A DNA stretch of 52,687 nt, taken from UBA3775 sp964572955. GTDB lineage: Bacteria; Bacillota; Clostridia; Lachnospirales; Lachnospiraceae. Position numbers and translations under genes: made by a program. Below the pieces are notes generated by a model. The model had not been told where the DNA came from. It saw only the letters and a list, made by a program, of their open reading frames with translations, and ran no database searches. Positions 1 through 8,331 of this stretch are shown piece by piece. Where the stretch lies: the NCBI GenBank assembly GCA_964572955.1, contig CAZNGY010000007.1, positions 1-52,687 on the forward strand. Direction: 5' to 3'. The stretch's first letter is position 1. Each line of letters starts with the position of its first letter.

Positions 1-2397
1 GACCAGATGGCTGTTCATCTTCCACTCAGTGTGGAAGCACAGGCAGAGTGTCGATTCCTTCTTCTTTCACCAAATAATCTTCTTAAGCCATCTGATGGTG
101 GTCCTGTAGCAGTCCCTTCACAGGATATGGTACTTGGTATCTACTATCTTACAATGACTAAGCCGGGAGATAAGGGTGAAGGCAAGTTCTTCAAGAGCAT
201 AAATGAAGCAATTTTGGCATACGAAAATAAAATAATTACACTTCAGTCAGAAATTAAGGTAAGAAGAGAAATTATTGATGAAAACGGAGTTACGGAGAGC
301 GGTATTATTGAAACAACTCTCGGTCGTCTTATTTTCAATGAAGTAATTCCTCAGGATTTAGGATATGTTGACAGAACAAATCCGGAGAACAAGTTCCTTA
401 ATGAAATTGAGTTCCTCGTTAAGAGAAAGGAACTTAAGGGAATCCTTGAGAAGTGTATTAATACGCACGGAGCCACAAAAACTGCTGAAACACTCGATCA
501 CGTTAAGGCACTTGGTTATAAGTACTCAACAAGGGCAGCCATGACGGTTTCCATCAGTGACATGACCGTACCTGCTGAAAAGAAAGAAATTCTTGCAAAA
601 GCGGAAGAAACCGTAGCTCAGATTTCAGAAGCATATAAGCAGGGATTCATGACGGAAGATGAGCGTTATAAGATGGTTATTACCACTTGGAAGCAGGCCG
701 ATGATGAAATCACTGAAAAGCTTCTCAGTGGTCTTGACAAATATAACAACATTAAGATGATGGCTCACTCCGGAGCCCGTGGTTCTGACAAGCAGATTAA
801 ACAGCTTGCAGGTATGCGTGGTCTTATGGCAGATACATCAGGTAAGACTATTGAGCTCCCTATCAAGGCTAACTTCCGTGAAGGTCTTGACGTATTGGAG
901 TATTTCATTTCAGCACACGGTGCACGTAAAGGCCTTTCTGATACAGCCCTCAGAACAGCCGATTCAGGTTACCTTACACGTCGTCTTGTTGATGTTTCAC
1001 AGGATCTTATTATTCGTGAGGTTGACTGTTCAGAAGGTGCAGAAGTTATTCCGGGAATGGCAATTAAGACATTCATGGAGGGCAAGGAGACAATTGAAAC
1101 CCTTCAGGAACGTATTACCGGACGTACTGCATGTGAAACAATATATGATGATAATGGCGAAATCATCGTAAAGAAGAATCAGATGATCACACCTGCCAAA
1201 GCAAAGAGAATTTGTGCTACAAAGAGCATTGAAGAAGCAGGTCTTGATGCAAAGGTTAAGATAAGAACAGCGCTTACATGCCGTTCACACATTGGTGTAT
1301 GTGCAAAATGTTATGGTGCTAACATGGCAACGGGTGAACCGGTTCAGGTAGGTGAGGCTGTTGGTATTATCGCGGCACAGTCAATCGGTGAGCCTGGTAC
1401 ACAGCTTACGATGAGAACATTCCATACAGGTGGTGTTGCCGGTGATGATATCACACAGGGTCTTCCTCGAGTTGAAGAACTTTTTGAAGCAAGAAAACCA
1501 AAGGGACTCGCAATCATTGCAGAGTTCGGCGGAATTGTTTCAATTTCAGACACAAAGAAGAAGAGAGAAGTTATCATTACAAATCCTGAGACAGGAGAAT
1601 CAAAGGCATACCTCATTCCTTACGGTTCAATCATTAAGGTTGAGGAAGGTCAGGTTCTTGAAGATGGTGATGAACTTACTGAAGGTTCTGTAAATCCACA
1701 TGATATTCTCCGTGTTAAAGGTCTTCGTGCAGTACAGGATTATATGATTGCCGAAGTTCAGAGAGTATATCGTCTTCAGGGTGTAGAAATCAATGATAAG
1801 CACATTGAAGTAATTGTACGTCAGATGCTTAAGAAGATAAGAATTGAGAACAACGGTGATTCTGAATATCTTCCGGGAACAATGGTTGATATACTTGATT
1901 TTGAGGAAGGAAATGAAAGACTTATTGCAGAAGGTAAAGAGCCTGCAACAGGTGAACAGGTAATGCTTGGTATCACAAAGGCATCCCTTGCGACTAACTC
2001 ATTCCTTTCAGCAGCATCATTCCAGGAGACAACAAGGGTTCTTACTGATGCAGCAATCAAGGGTAAGATAGATCCTCTTATCGGTCTTAAGGAAAACGTA
2101 ATTCTTGGTAAGCTGATTCCTGCAGGTACGGGAATGAATGTTTATCGTGATGTTAAGCTTGATTCTGATGCAAGAGAAGCACAGAGACTTGAAGAACTTA
2201 AGAGAAAGCTTAAGGAAGAAGAAACAGTTGTTCCTGTTAAGAAATCTGTAGAGGTAAAGGAAACAGTTGTTGAGCATGAACCTACAGAAGATGTTATCTA
2301 TGAAGATGATATTTTCTATGATGATGAACTTGCATTCGACGAAGATGAATTTGTATATGCAGATGAAGTAGATTTTTCTTCATCAGATGAGGAATAA
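1..2397 (+). CDS. rpoC: DNA-directed RNA polymerase subunit beta' (3' part)
   Basis: This is the C-terminal two thirds of the beta' subunit, the catalytic large subunit of RNA polymerase; the gene is cut by the window start. The first codon is the last Asp of the catalytic NADFDGD magnesium-binding loop, followed by QMAVH, so the frame is open upstream and the first in-window ATG is not a start. Visible family landmarks are the VPSQD segment, the zinc-binding cysteines near CRSHIGVCAKCYG (about 1290-1320), and the bridge-helix/trigger-loop segment IAAQSIGEPGTQLTMRTFHT (about 1369-1428). The last 60 or so residues are a lineage-type extension, very rich in Asp and Glu and ending in SSSDEE. A strong hairpin follows the stop, so this is the end of the rpoBC transcription unit. 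Confidence 0.97.
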   Translation, partial: DQMAVHLPLSVEAQAECRFLLLSPNNLLKPSDGGPVAVPSQDMVLGIYYLTMTKPGDKGEGKFFKSINEAILAYENKIITLQSEIKVRREIIDENGVTESGIIETTLGRLIFNEVIPQDLGYVDRTNPENKFLNEIEFLVKRKELKGILEKCINTHGATKTAETLDHVKALGYKYSTRAAMTVSISDMTVPAEKKEILAKAEETVAQISEAYKQGFMTEDERYKMVITTWKQADDEITEKLLSGLDKYNNIKMMAHSGARGSDKQIKQLAGMRGLMADTSGKTIELPIKANFREGLDVLEYFISAHGARKGLSDTALRTADSGYLTRRLVDVSQDLIIREVDCSEGAEVIPGMAIKTFMEGKETIETLQERITGRTACETIYDDNGEIIVKKNQMITPAKAKRICATKSIEEAGLDAKVKIRTALTCRSHIGVCAKCYGANMATGEPVQVGEAVGIIAAQSIGEPGTQLTMRTFHTGGVAGDDITQGLPRVEELFEARKPKGLAIIAEFGGIVSISDTKKKREVIITNPETGESKAYLIPYGSIIKVEEGQVLEDGDELTEGSVNPHDILRVKGLRAVQDYMIAEVQRVYRLQGVEINDKHIEVIVRQMLKKIRIENNGDSEYLPGTMVDILDFEEGNERLIAEGKEPATGEQVMLGITKASLATNSFLSAASFQETTRVLTDAAIKGKIDPLIGLKENVILGKLIPAGTGMNVYRDVKLDSDAREAQRLEELKRKLKEEETVVPVKKSVEVKETVVEHEPTEDVIYEDDIFYDDELAFDEDEFVYADEVDFSSSDEE

Positions 2398-2403
2398 AAT
2401 TTG

Positions 2404-2439
2404 TTTGACCATGGTTGCAGAGAAGCAGCCATGGTCAAA
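2404..2439 (+). terminator. Hairpin terminator after rpoC
   Basis: A 15-bp stem (TTTGACCATGGTTGC against GCAGCCATGGTCAAA, one G-U pair) closes on the 6-nt loop AGAGAA. It starts 7 nt after the rpoC stop. The downstream tract is A/T-rich (ATTAAAATTATCTTTTT) rather than a clean T-run, so termination may be incomplete. Confidence 0.75.
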
Positions 2440-2604
2440 ATTAAAATTATCTTTTTAATATCCGAATTTTTGATAAAAGAGTTATAATTTTATAAACGGC
2501 AGGATTTTTTTAAACCGGGAGTAAGAATATTATTGAACCGGTTATTTATATTTATTGCATTTTAAATTATTGCAGCGTGTAATAACATACGCCGGGAGGT
2601 AGAA

Positions 2605-4686
2605 ATGAATTTTGATGCCATGTCTTTGGCAGAATTAAAACAGTATGCGAAGGAACATAATGTTAAGCGTACTACTGCCCTTAGAAAGAGTGAGCTTATA
2701 GAGAAATTAAAAGAAATGACCGAAGAATCTCAAAGTGTACAGAAAGAGTTTGAAACCGTACAGAATGTATCCCAGGGAGAAAAAAATGAAAATGAGCCGG
2801 AATCTGTAGTTAATGAGGAAAAAATTTCCGATTTAAAGCAGGCTGAGTCTGTGAGTATGGGTGCTTTGAACAACAGTATTCCAAGACAGACAATCAGAAC
2901 ATATACTGCAGAACCACGAATGGACATAAAGAAAACCATGCCTGTTCAGAGAAGAACAAATGAGGGGATCGGTGGATACAGCAGTTACAGTTCTTATGAC
3001 AGAAATGGCGGTTATGAGCGTAATAATAGCTTAGGACGCAGTACGGAAAACTCAATTTATGACAGAAGCAAGGGTTATGTAAGATTCGCTTCAGGAAATA
3101 ATTATGACAGAAACAATACTTACGCAAGAAATAATGATATGACCGGTTATGTAAGAAATAATGAAGCGGGTGGTTATTCCAGAAACAATGATAATAACGG
3201 CTATGTCAGAAACAATGATATGAATGGTTATGGACGTAATAACGGCTATGCCAATAATTACGGCCGCAGCAGTGTTTATGGAAGAAACACTGAATCATCG
3301 GGCTATGACAGAAACGGCAGTTATGTAAGAAATAATGAGGCGGGCGGTTTCGACAGGAATAACGGCTATATCAGAAATAACGAAAATGTTGGTTTTGAAA
3401 GAAATAATTTCCAGAGACAGAGTGATATCGGCTACACATATGAAAGAGCAGCCGGCTTTGAAAAACAGGATTCTTATGATTATCAGTCAGATAAGCACAT
3501 GGAAGGAACGAATGAAACAAATGAGATTCCGCATGAGAGAATCATTCAGGACAGCGGTGTAATCCGTGAGGGTGTTTTTGAGGTTTGTCCTGAGGGATAT
3601 GGTTTTATCAGGTGTGACAATTATCTACCGGGACCGGATGATGTTTATGTTTCTCCTACGCAGATCAGAAAATTTAATCTTAAGACAGGCGATATGGTAA
3701 AGGGAAGCCTTAAAATCAAGAATCCTAATGAAAAATATCAGGGTCTCTGTCTTATAAAGACAATTAACGGCCTTGCACCGGATGACCCGCAGACAAGAAC
3801 AAGATTTGAAAACCTTACGCCTGTATTTCCGCACGAAAGAATTCATTTTGAAACTCCGGACTGTTCACCAGCAATGAGACTCATAGATATTGTATCTCCG
3901 GTAGGTAAGGGACAGAGAGGAATGATTGTTTCACAGCCTAAGGCAGGAAAAACAACACTTCTTAAGCAGATGGCAAATGCGATTACCGTTAATCATCCTG
4001 AAATTAAGCTGATAATCCTTCTTATTGATGAGAGACCGGAAGAAGTTACGGATATAAAGGAGTCAATTAAGGGCGACCAGGTTGAGGTTATTTATTCTAC
4101 TTTTGATGAGCTTGCAGAAAATCATAAACGTGTATCCGAAATGGTAATTGAGCGTGCAAAAAGACTTGTAGAGATGGGACAGGACGTATGTATCCTTCTT
4201 GACAGCATTACAAGACTTGCAAGAGCTTACAATCTTACGGTCACAAATTCGGGACGTACACTCTCTGGAGGTCTTGATCCGTCAGCACTTAATATGCCAA
4301 AGAAATTCTTTGGTGCTGCAAGATGTATGAGAGAGGGAGGAAGTCTTACAATACTCGCAACAGCACTTGTCGATACCGGAAGCAGAATGGACGATGTTGT
4401 ATTTGAAGAATTCAAAGGTACCGGAAATATGGAACTGGTTCTTGACAGATCACTTTCTGAAAAGAGAATTTTTCCTGCAATTGATCTTCCTAAATCAGGG
4501 ACAAGAAGAGAAGATCTTCTTCTTACAAAAGATGAGAGAGAAGCAAATTATCTCATCAGAACGGCACTTAACGGTGCGAAGAGCGAGGAGGCAATTGAGT
4601 CCGTATTAAATCTTGTTAAGACGACAACAACAAATGAGGAACTGGTTACGAAAATCCGTTCTTTGGGAGTTTTTGGGAAATACTAG
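2605..4686 (+). CDS. rho: Transcription termination factor Rho with a large R/N/Y/G-rich insertion
   Basis: Rho is the hexameric RNA helicase that ends transcription of untranslated RNA. Order of parts in the 693 residues: Rho_N SAP-like domain (about 1-40); acidic linker; low-complexity insertion (about 115-300) of repeats such as GYVRNN and YDRNN; cold-shock RNA-binding domain (about 315-395, REGVFEV...YGFIRCDNYL); ATPase domain with Walker A PKAGKT (445-450), catalytic region LLIDERPEEVTD (472-483), Walker B ILLDSITR (530-537), Q-loop GRTLSGGLDPSAL (550-562) and R-loop FKGTGNMELVLDR (603-615). All catalytic motifs are intact. Typical Rho proteins are about 420 residues, and the excess is the insertion. 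The ATG is preceded by GGGAGGT. The 200-nt leader contains AACCGG/CCGGTT and GCGT/ACGC inverted repeats just before the ribosome binding site, which fits the autoregulation known for rho genes. Confidence 0.97.
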   Translation: MNFDAMSLAELKQYAKEHNVKRTTALRKSELIEKLKEMTEESQSVQKEFETVQNVSQGEKNENEPESVVNEEKISDLKQAESVSMGALNNSIPRQTIRTYTAEPRMDIKKTMPVQRRTNEGIGGYSSYSSYDRNGGYERNNSLGRSTENSIYDRSKGYVRFASGNNYDRNNTYARNNDMTGYVRNNEAGGYSRNNDNNGYVRNNDMNGYGRNNGYANNYGRSSVYGRNTESSGYDRNGSYVRNNEAGGFDRNNGYIRNNENVGFERNNFQRQSDIGYTYERAAGFEKQDSYDYQSDKHMEGTNETNEIPHERIIQDSGVIREGVFEVCPEGYGFIRCDNYLPGPDDVYVSPTQIRKFNLKTGDMVKGSLKIKNPNEKYQGLCLIKTINGLAPDDPQTRTRFENLTPVFPHERIHFETPDCSPAMRLIDIVSPVGKGQRGMIVSQPKAGKTTLLKQMANAITVNHPEIKLIILLIDERPEEVTDIKESIKGDQVEVIYSTFDELAENHKRVSEMVIERAKRLVEMGQDVCILLDSITRLARAYNLTVTNSGRTLSGGLDPSALNMPKKFFGAARCMREGGSLTILATALVDTGSRMDDVVFEEFKGTGNMELVLDRSLSEKRIFPAIDLPKSGTRREDLLLTKDEREANYLIRTALNGAKSEEAIESVLNLVKTTTTNEELVTKIRSLGVFGKY
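2947..3504 (+). repeat. Repeat segment in rho encoding RNN/Y/G-rich disordered region
   Basis: About 186 codons of imperfect tandem repeats built on G-Y-x-R-N-N, with variants YDRNN, YVRNN, YGRNN, FDRNN, YIRNN and FERNN. The composition is dominated by Asn, Arg, Tyr, Gly and Ser, with few aliphatic residues and no predicted fold. It lies between the Rho_N domain and the RNA-binding domain, where insertions are known in Rho of high-GC Gram-positives, Clostridium and Bacteroides. Confidence 0.85.
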
Positions 4687-4738
4687 ATAAAAAAGATTAA
4701 AAACGCCTAAAAGCCGATAAATATTATCAAGTTAGGTA

Positions 4739-4767
4739 TTGCCAAAAAAAAAATCGCGTGTTATAAT
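4739..4767 (+). promoter_or_regulatory. Sigma-A promoter for rpmE
   Basis: TTGCCA (4739-4744), a 17-nt spacer, then a perfect TATAAT (4762-4767). Predicted start near 4774, leaving a leader of about 120 nt before rpmE. Confidence 0.75.
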
Positions 4768-4773
4768 TAACGA

Positions 4774-4895
4774 GCTGTTCAAAAAAGCTGTGTTACGATT
4801 GACAGGCTGTTTTAGCAGCGGGTTGATCGATTTAAATAATTCATGCTGCTTGGGATGTGTCAGACATGGAAAACAAAATATGTGAGGTGAACAAA
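4774..4895 (+). promoter_or_regulatory. Structured 5' leader of rpmE (candidate ribosomal-protein leader)
   Basis: Two nested inverted repeats can form: outer TGACA (4800-4804) with TGTCA (near 4858-4862), and inner AGCAGC (near 4816-4821) with GCTGCT (near 4845-4850). Leaders controlling bL31 genes are known in several bacterial groups. This one is only a candidate, from promoter position and base pairing. Confidence 0.35.
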
Positions 4896-5093
4896 ATGCA
4901 GGAAGCAATTCAGCCAAAGTATTATCAGGCAAAAGTTACATGTAACTGTGGAAATCAGTTTGTTACAGGCTCCACAAAGGAAGAAATTCACGTAGAAATT
5001 TGTTCTAAGTGTCATCCTTTCTATACAGGTCAGTCTAAGACTGCTGCTGCCCGTGGTGCTGTTGAAAAGTTCAACAAAAAGTACGGTTTCTAA
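4896..5093 (+). CDS. rpmE: Large ribosomal subunit protein bL31
   Basis: bL31 binds the central protuberance of the 50S subunit and helps bridge it to 30S. The protein is 65 residues. The family signature runs from PKYY through TGSTKEE and CSKCHPFYTG to the C-terminal FNKKYGF. It is the zinc-binding (C+) type, with Cys16, Cys18, Cys36 and Cys39 as likely ligands. An in-frame ATG at 4857 would add 13 residues, but the start at 4896 is better: it follows GTGAGGTG at the right distance, and MQEAIQPKYY matches the family N-terminus. It stands alone between its own promoter and a terminator, downstream of rho as in Bacillus subtilis. Confidence 0.95.
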   Translation: MQEAIQPKYYQAKVTCNCGNQFVTGSTKEEIHVEICSKCHPFYTGQSKTAAARGAVEKFNKKYGF

Positions 5094-5149
5094 ATTTAAA
5101 ATTGAATTTTGGGCGGAACCGGTTTCGCAGCCCGGAATTAAATGCGGTA

Positions 5150-5186
5150 AAAATAGGCTGGGATGGTTTTCATCTCAGCCTATTTT
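5150..5186 (+). terminator. Hairpin terminator after rpmE
   Basis: A 15-bp stem, AAAATAGGCTGGGAT against ATCTCAGCCTATTTT, with one G-U pair and a 7-nt loop. The T-run forms the end of the right arm. It lies 57 nt after the rpmE stop. Confidence 0.85.
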
Positions 5187-5348
5187 ATATCATGAGGAAA
5201 AAACAGGGTTTTAGCCAAAACAGGAGTATTCCCATGTTGACTGTGTAAAACAGGCGGTAAATCGGGAATTTGTCTGAGCAGGCTGCGTGTATAAAAGATT
5301 TCCCTCTTAGGGGGAAGCATTAGTAGTGTAAAGAAGAGAGGAAATGCC

Positions 5349-6329
5349 ATGAAAAATTCCGGAATCGGAGGACAGGCTGTAATGGAAGGCGTAATGATGA
5401 AGAACAAAGATAAATACGCTGTTTCAGTGCGCCTTCAGGATAAATCAATTGTTACGGATGTAAAATCCTGTACCAGTGTAACGGAGAAATATAAATGGCT
5501 CGGACTTCCGTTTATACGAGGCTCTGTAAATCTTGTGGAATCTTTGATAATTGGAATGAAATCACTCACATATTCCGCAAATTTCTTTGAGGATGAGGAA
5601 GACATAAAGAAAGAAAAAAAATCGGAAGATAAGACTGTTGCGGAAGATAAACAGGAAGAGGGATTTATGACAGGCTGGGTTCTTTTCGGAACAATGGCTT
5701 TTTCAATTGCTTTGGCAGCTTTTTTGTTTATGTTTGTTCCGCAGTTTGTTTCAGAGATGATATGCAAAGGATTGGGTATAAAAGTCGGAGGACGTATATG
5801 TGCGCTTATTGAAGGTATTATGCGGTTGATGATTTTTATACTGTACATAAAGCTTATATCACTGATGGAAGACATTAAGAGAGTTTATATGTATCATGGT
5901 GCAGAACACAAATGTATCAATTGTATAGAACACGGAATGCCTCTGACGGTAGAAAATGTCAGAAGTTCAAGCAAAGAACATAAAAGATGCGGTACAAGTT
6001 TTGTAATTATAGTGCTTATTATTGCAGTATTCATATTTATGTTTATACCGCCGGTCACGGCATTCCATCCGGTGGTTAATTTTATATTGAGATTTGTTGT
6101 GAGGATAATCATGCTTCCGATAATAGCAGGTATATCATACGAATTCCTCCGGATAGCGGGAAGAAGTGATAATAAGCTGGTTAATGTTTTGTCAAAACCG
6201 GGATTGTGGATGCAGGGGCTTACTACGCTTGAGCCTTCGGATGACATGATTGAAGTTGCCATAGCTTCGGTTGAAGCAGTATATGATTGGAAAAAGTTCC
6301 TTGCTGATGAATTTGGAGTTGATGTATAA
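5349..6329 (+). CDS. DUF1385 integral membrane protein (YqhQ family)
   Basis: Function unknown. The 326-residue protein begins with the family signature GIGGQAVMEGVMM (about 5-17) and carries the motifs YHGAEHK (about 186-192) and RCGTSF (about 215-220). A charged Lys/Glu-rich loop (about 80-105) precedes four or five hydrophobic segments (about 107-135, 145-168, 218-240 and 245-272), so it is a multi-pass membrane protein. Start ATG 5349 follows GAGAGGAA. It is followed directly by prmC and prfA, a neighbourhood common in Clostridia, where the protein is often annotated as prmC-associated; whether the link is functional is not known. A small TTCCC/GGGAA hairpin sits about 40 nt upstream of the start. 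Confidence 0.93.
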   Translation: MKNSGIGGQAVMEGVMMKNKDKYAVSVRLQDKSIVTDVKSCTSVTEKYKWLGLPFIRGSVNLVESLIIGMKSLTYSANFFEDEEDIKKEKKSEDKTVAEDKQEEGFMTGWVLFGTMAFSIALAAFLFMFVPQFVSEMICKGLGIKVGGRICALIEGIMRLMIFILYIKLISLMEDIKRVYMYHGAEHKCINCIEHGMPLTVENVRSSSKEHKRCGTSFVIIVLIIAVFIFMFIPPVTAFHPVVNFILRFVVRIIMLPIIAGISYEFLRIAGRSDNKLVNVLSKPGLWMQGLTTLEPSDDMIEVAIASVEAVYDWKKFLADEFGVDV

Positions 6330-6331
6330 AA

Positions 6332-7204
6332 GTGATGACAATAGGAAGTCTGATAAATGATACTGCCAAAGAGCTGAAAGCAAACGGCTGTGATGAGGCG
6401 GTCGAAGATCTGTCTCTTATCATGGAAGAGATATACAAGTGCAGTCGAAGCTGGCTTATAATGCATAAAAGGGATGAGGCTGGCGAAGAACAGAGTAGGA
6501 AATTCGGGGAAATGGCCGAAAGACTTATGAATCATGAGCCTGTGTCATACATTCTCGGAAACAGATATTTCTATGGGCTTTGTTTTGAAGTGAATGAAAA
6601 TGTGCTTATTCCGCGTCAGGATACAGAACATCTGGTAGAAACAGCTCTTGCATTTATACGCAAAAGAACAGAGGAAACCGGGCAGAGAGTAAGGATTCTT
6701 GATTTATGTACCGGTTCAGGATGCATAGGAATAACAGTTAAACACTGCATGAACAAAGAAAATATACCGGTGGACGTAATATGTTCGGACATATCAGAAG
6801 ATGCTCTTTGTATAGCAGAGAGAAATGCAGTGAAAAATGGCGTGGAAGCGGAATTTGTCAGAAGTGACTTGTTTGCCGATATTGAGGGATGTTTTGATTT
6901 GATATTGTCAAATCCGCCATATATACCTAAAAACCAGATGGAAGAACTTGATGTAAAAGTTTTGGGATACGAGCCGCATCTGGCACTTTATGGAGGTATT
7001 GACGGACTGGATTTCTACAGGCGGATTGTTTCTGTTTCTGCAGAATATATAAAAGATGGCGGTGCTCTTTTCATGGAAATAGGATTTGATCAGGGAAAGT
7101 CAGTACCGGAGTTACTTATGGATAAGGGCTTTGAAGACATAGAGGTGTTAAAAGACTATAGTGGTCATGACAGAGTTGTTAAGGCAAGGGTCAGGAGGAA
7201 ATAA
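6332..7204 (+). CDS. prmC: Peptide chain release factor N5-glutamine methyltransferase
   Basis: PrmC methylates the Gln of the GGQ motif in release factors 1 and 2 using S-adenosylmethionine. The 290-residue protein has an N-terminal helical substrate-binding domain (to about 95), an LIPRQDTEHLVE segment (92-103), the SAM-binding motif LDLCTGSGCIG (123-133) and the catalytic NPPY (194-197). The reading frame opens with GTG at 6332 immediately followed by ATG at 6335; neither has a good Shine-Dalgarno sequence, and translation is probably coupled to the DUF1385 gene ending at 6329. Its stop overlaps the prfA start by one base (TAATG), so enzyme and substrate are translationally linked. Confidence 0.96.
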   Translation: MMTIGSLINDTAKELKANGCDEAVEDLSLIMEEIYKCSRSWLIMHKRDEAGEEQSRKFGEMAERLMNHEPVSYILGNRYFYGLCFEVNENVLIPRQDTEHLVETALAFIRKRTEETGQRVRILDLCTGSGCIGITVKHCMNKENIPVDVICSDISEDALCIAERNAVKNGVEAEFVRSDLFADIEGCFDLILSNPPYIPKNQMEELDVKVLGYEPHLALYGGIDGLDFYRRIVSVSAEYIKDGGALFMEIGFDQGKSVPELLMDKGFEDIEVLKDYSGHDRVVKARVRRK

Positions 7205-8277
7205 TGTTTGACAAATTAGATGATTTATTAATGAAATATGAGGAACTTCAGGCAGAACTTTCATCACCTGAGGCTGTAAATGATACTAACAGATTCAGAA
7301 AGCTTATGAAAGAAAGCAGTGATATGCAGCCTATTGTAGAAAAATATACTGCATATAAAAACGCAAAGGAGAGCATCGAGGAAAGCCTTCTCATGTTGGA
7401 AGAGGAAAGTGATGAGGAAATGAGAGAGCTTGCCAAAGAAGAACTGGCTTTTGCCAAGGAGCAGGTTATGATTCTCGAAAAAGAATTAAAGATTCTTCTC
7501 CTGCCTAAAGATCCAAGTGATGAAAAAGATATTGTAGTAGAAATACGAGCAGGTGCAGGTGGTGATGAGGCGGCACTTTTTGCGGCTGAGCTTTATCGTA
7601 TGTATATTCATTATGTTGAGTCAAAGGGATGGAAAACGGAACTTGTAAATATAGATGAAACGGGTATAGGCGGAATGAAAGAAGTTCAGTTCATGGTGAA
7701 AGGACGCGGTGCTTATTCCGTAATGAAATATGAAAGCGGAGTCCATCGTGTTCAAAGAGTACCTGAAACCGAGTCGGGCGGAAGAATTCATACATCTACT
7801 GCATCCGTTGCAGTTATGCCTGAGGCCGAAGAAGTTGACATAAAAATTGATGAGAAAGATATCCGTATTGATGTAATGAGAGCGTCCGGAAACGGTGGTC
7901 AGTGTGTAAATACAACTGACTCGGCCGTAAGACTGACGCATTATCCAACGGGTATAGTAGTATATTCGCAGACAGAAAAATCACAGCTTCAGAACAGGGA
8001 CAAGGCATTTGCTCTTTTAAGGGCAAAGCTTTACGATCTTGAGCTTCAAAAGGCACATGATGCGGAGGCAGATGCAAGAAGAAGTCAGATTGGAACAGGT
8101 GACAGATCTGAAAAAATCAGAACCTATAATTTCCCACAGGGAAGAGTTACTGATCACAGAATCGGTCTTACATTGTATAAACTTGATAAGATTCTGAACG
8201 GAGACATACAGGAAATAATTGATGCATGTATTGCAGCTGATCAGGCAAAGAAGCTTGCTCAGATGGGCGATGAGTAA
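7204..8277 (+). CDS. prfA: Peptide chain release factor 1
   Basis: RF1 reads UAA and UAG stop codons and triggers peptide release. At 357 residues it has normal length. The P-x-T codon-recognition tripeptide is PET (187-189) in RVPETESGGR, and the catalytic GGQ is at 231-233 in SGNGGQCVN. The PxT motif separates it from RF2, which has SPF. The start overlaps the prmC stop, with GGAGG just upstream in the end of prmC. It is the last firmly identified gene of the rho-rpmE-prmC-prfA cluster. Confidence 0.97.
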   Translation: MFDKLDDLLMKYEELQAELSSPEAVNDTNRFRKLMKESSDMQPIVEKYTAYKNAKESIEESLLMLEEESDEEMRELAKEELAFAKEQVMILEKELKILLLPKDPSDEKDIVVEIRAGAGGDEAALFAAELYRMYIHYVESKGWKTELVNIDETGIGGMKEVQFMVKGRGAYSVMKYESGVHRVQRVPETESGGRIHTSTASVAVMPEAEEVDIKIDEKDIRIDVMRASGNGGQCVNTTDSAVRLTHYPTGIVVYSQTEKSQLQNRDKAFALLRAKLYDLELQKAHDAEADARRSQIGTGDRSEKIRTYNFPQGRVTDHRIGLTLYKLDKILNGDIQEIIDACIAADQAKKLAQMGDE

Positions 8278-8331
8278 GGTTTAAACATATCTGCCGTATA
8301 AAGCTAAAAAGCGGTGGGCTTGGAGGATTTG

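Noticed and set aside
3300..3504. CRISPR-like spacing in the repeated part of rho
   Set aside because: The repeats are short, imperfect, codon-phased and translate to protein repeats; there are no spacers or cas genes.
5894..6535. 213-codon minus-strand frame opposite DUF1385/prmC
   Set aside because: Both plus-strand genes have clear family motifs; the antisense frame has none.
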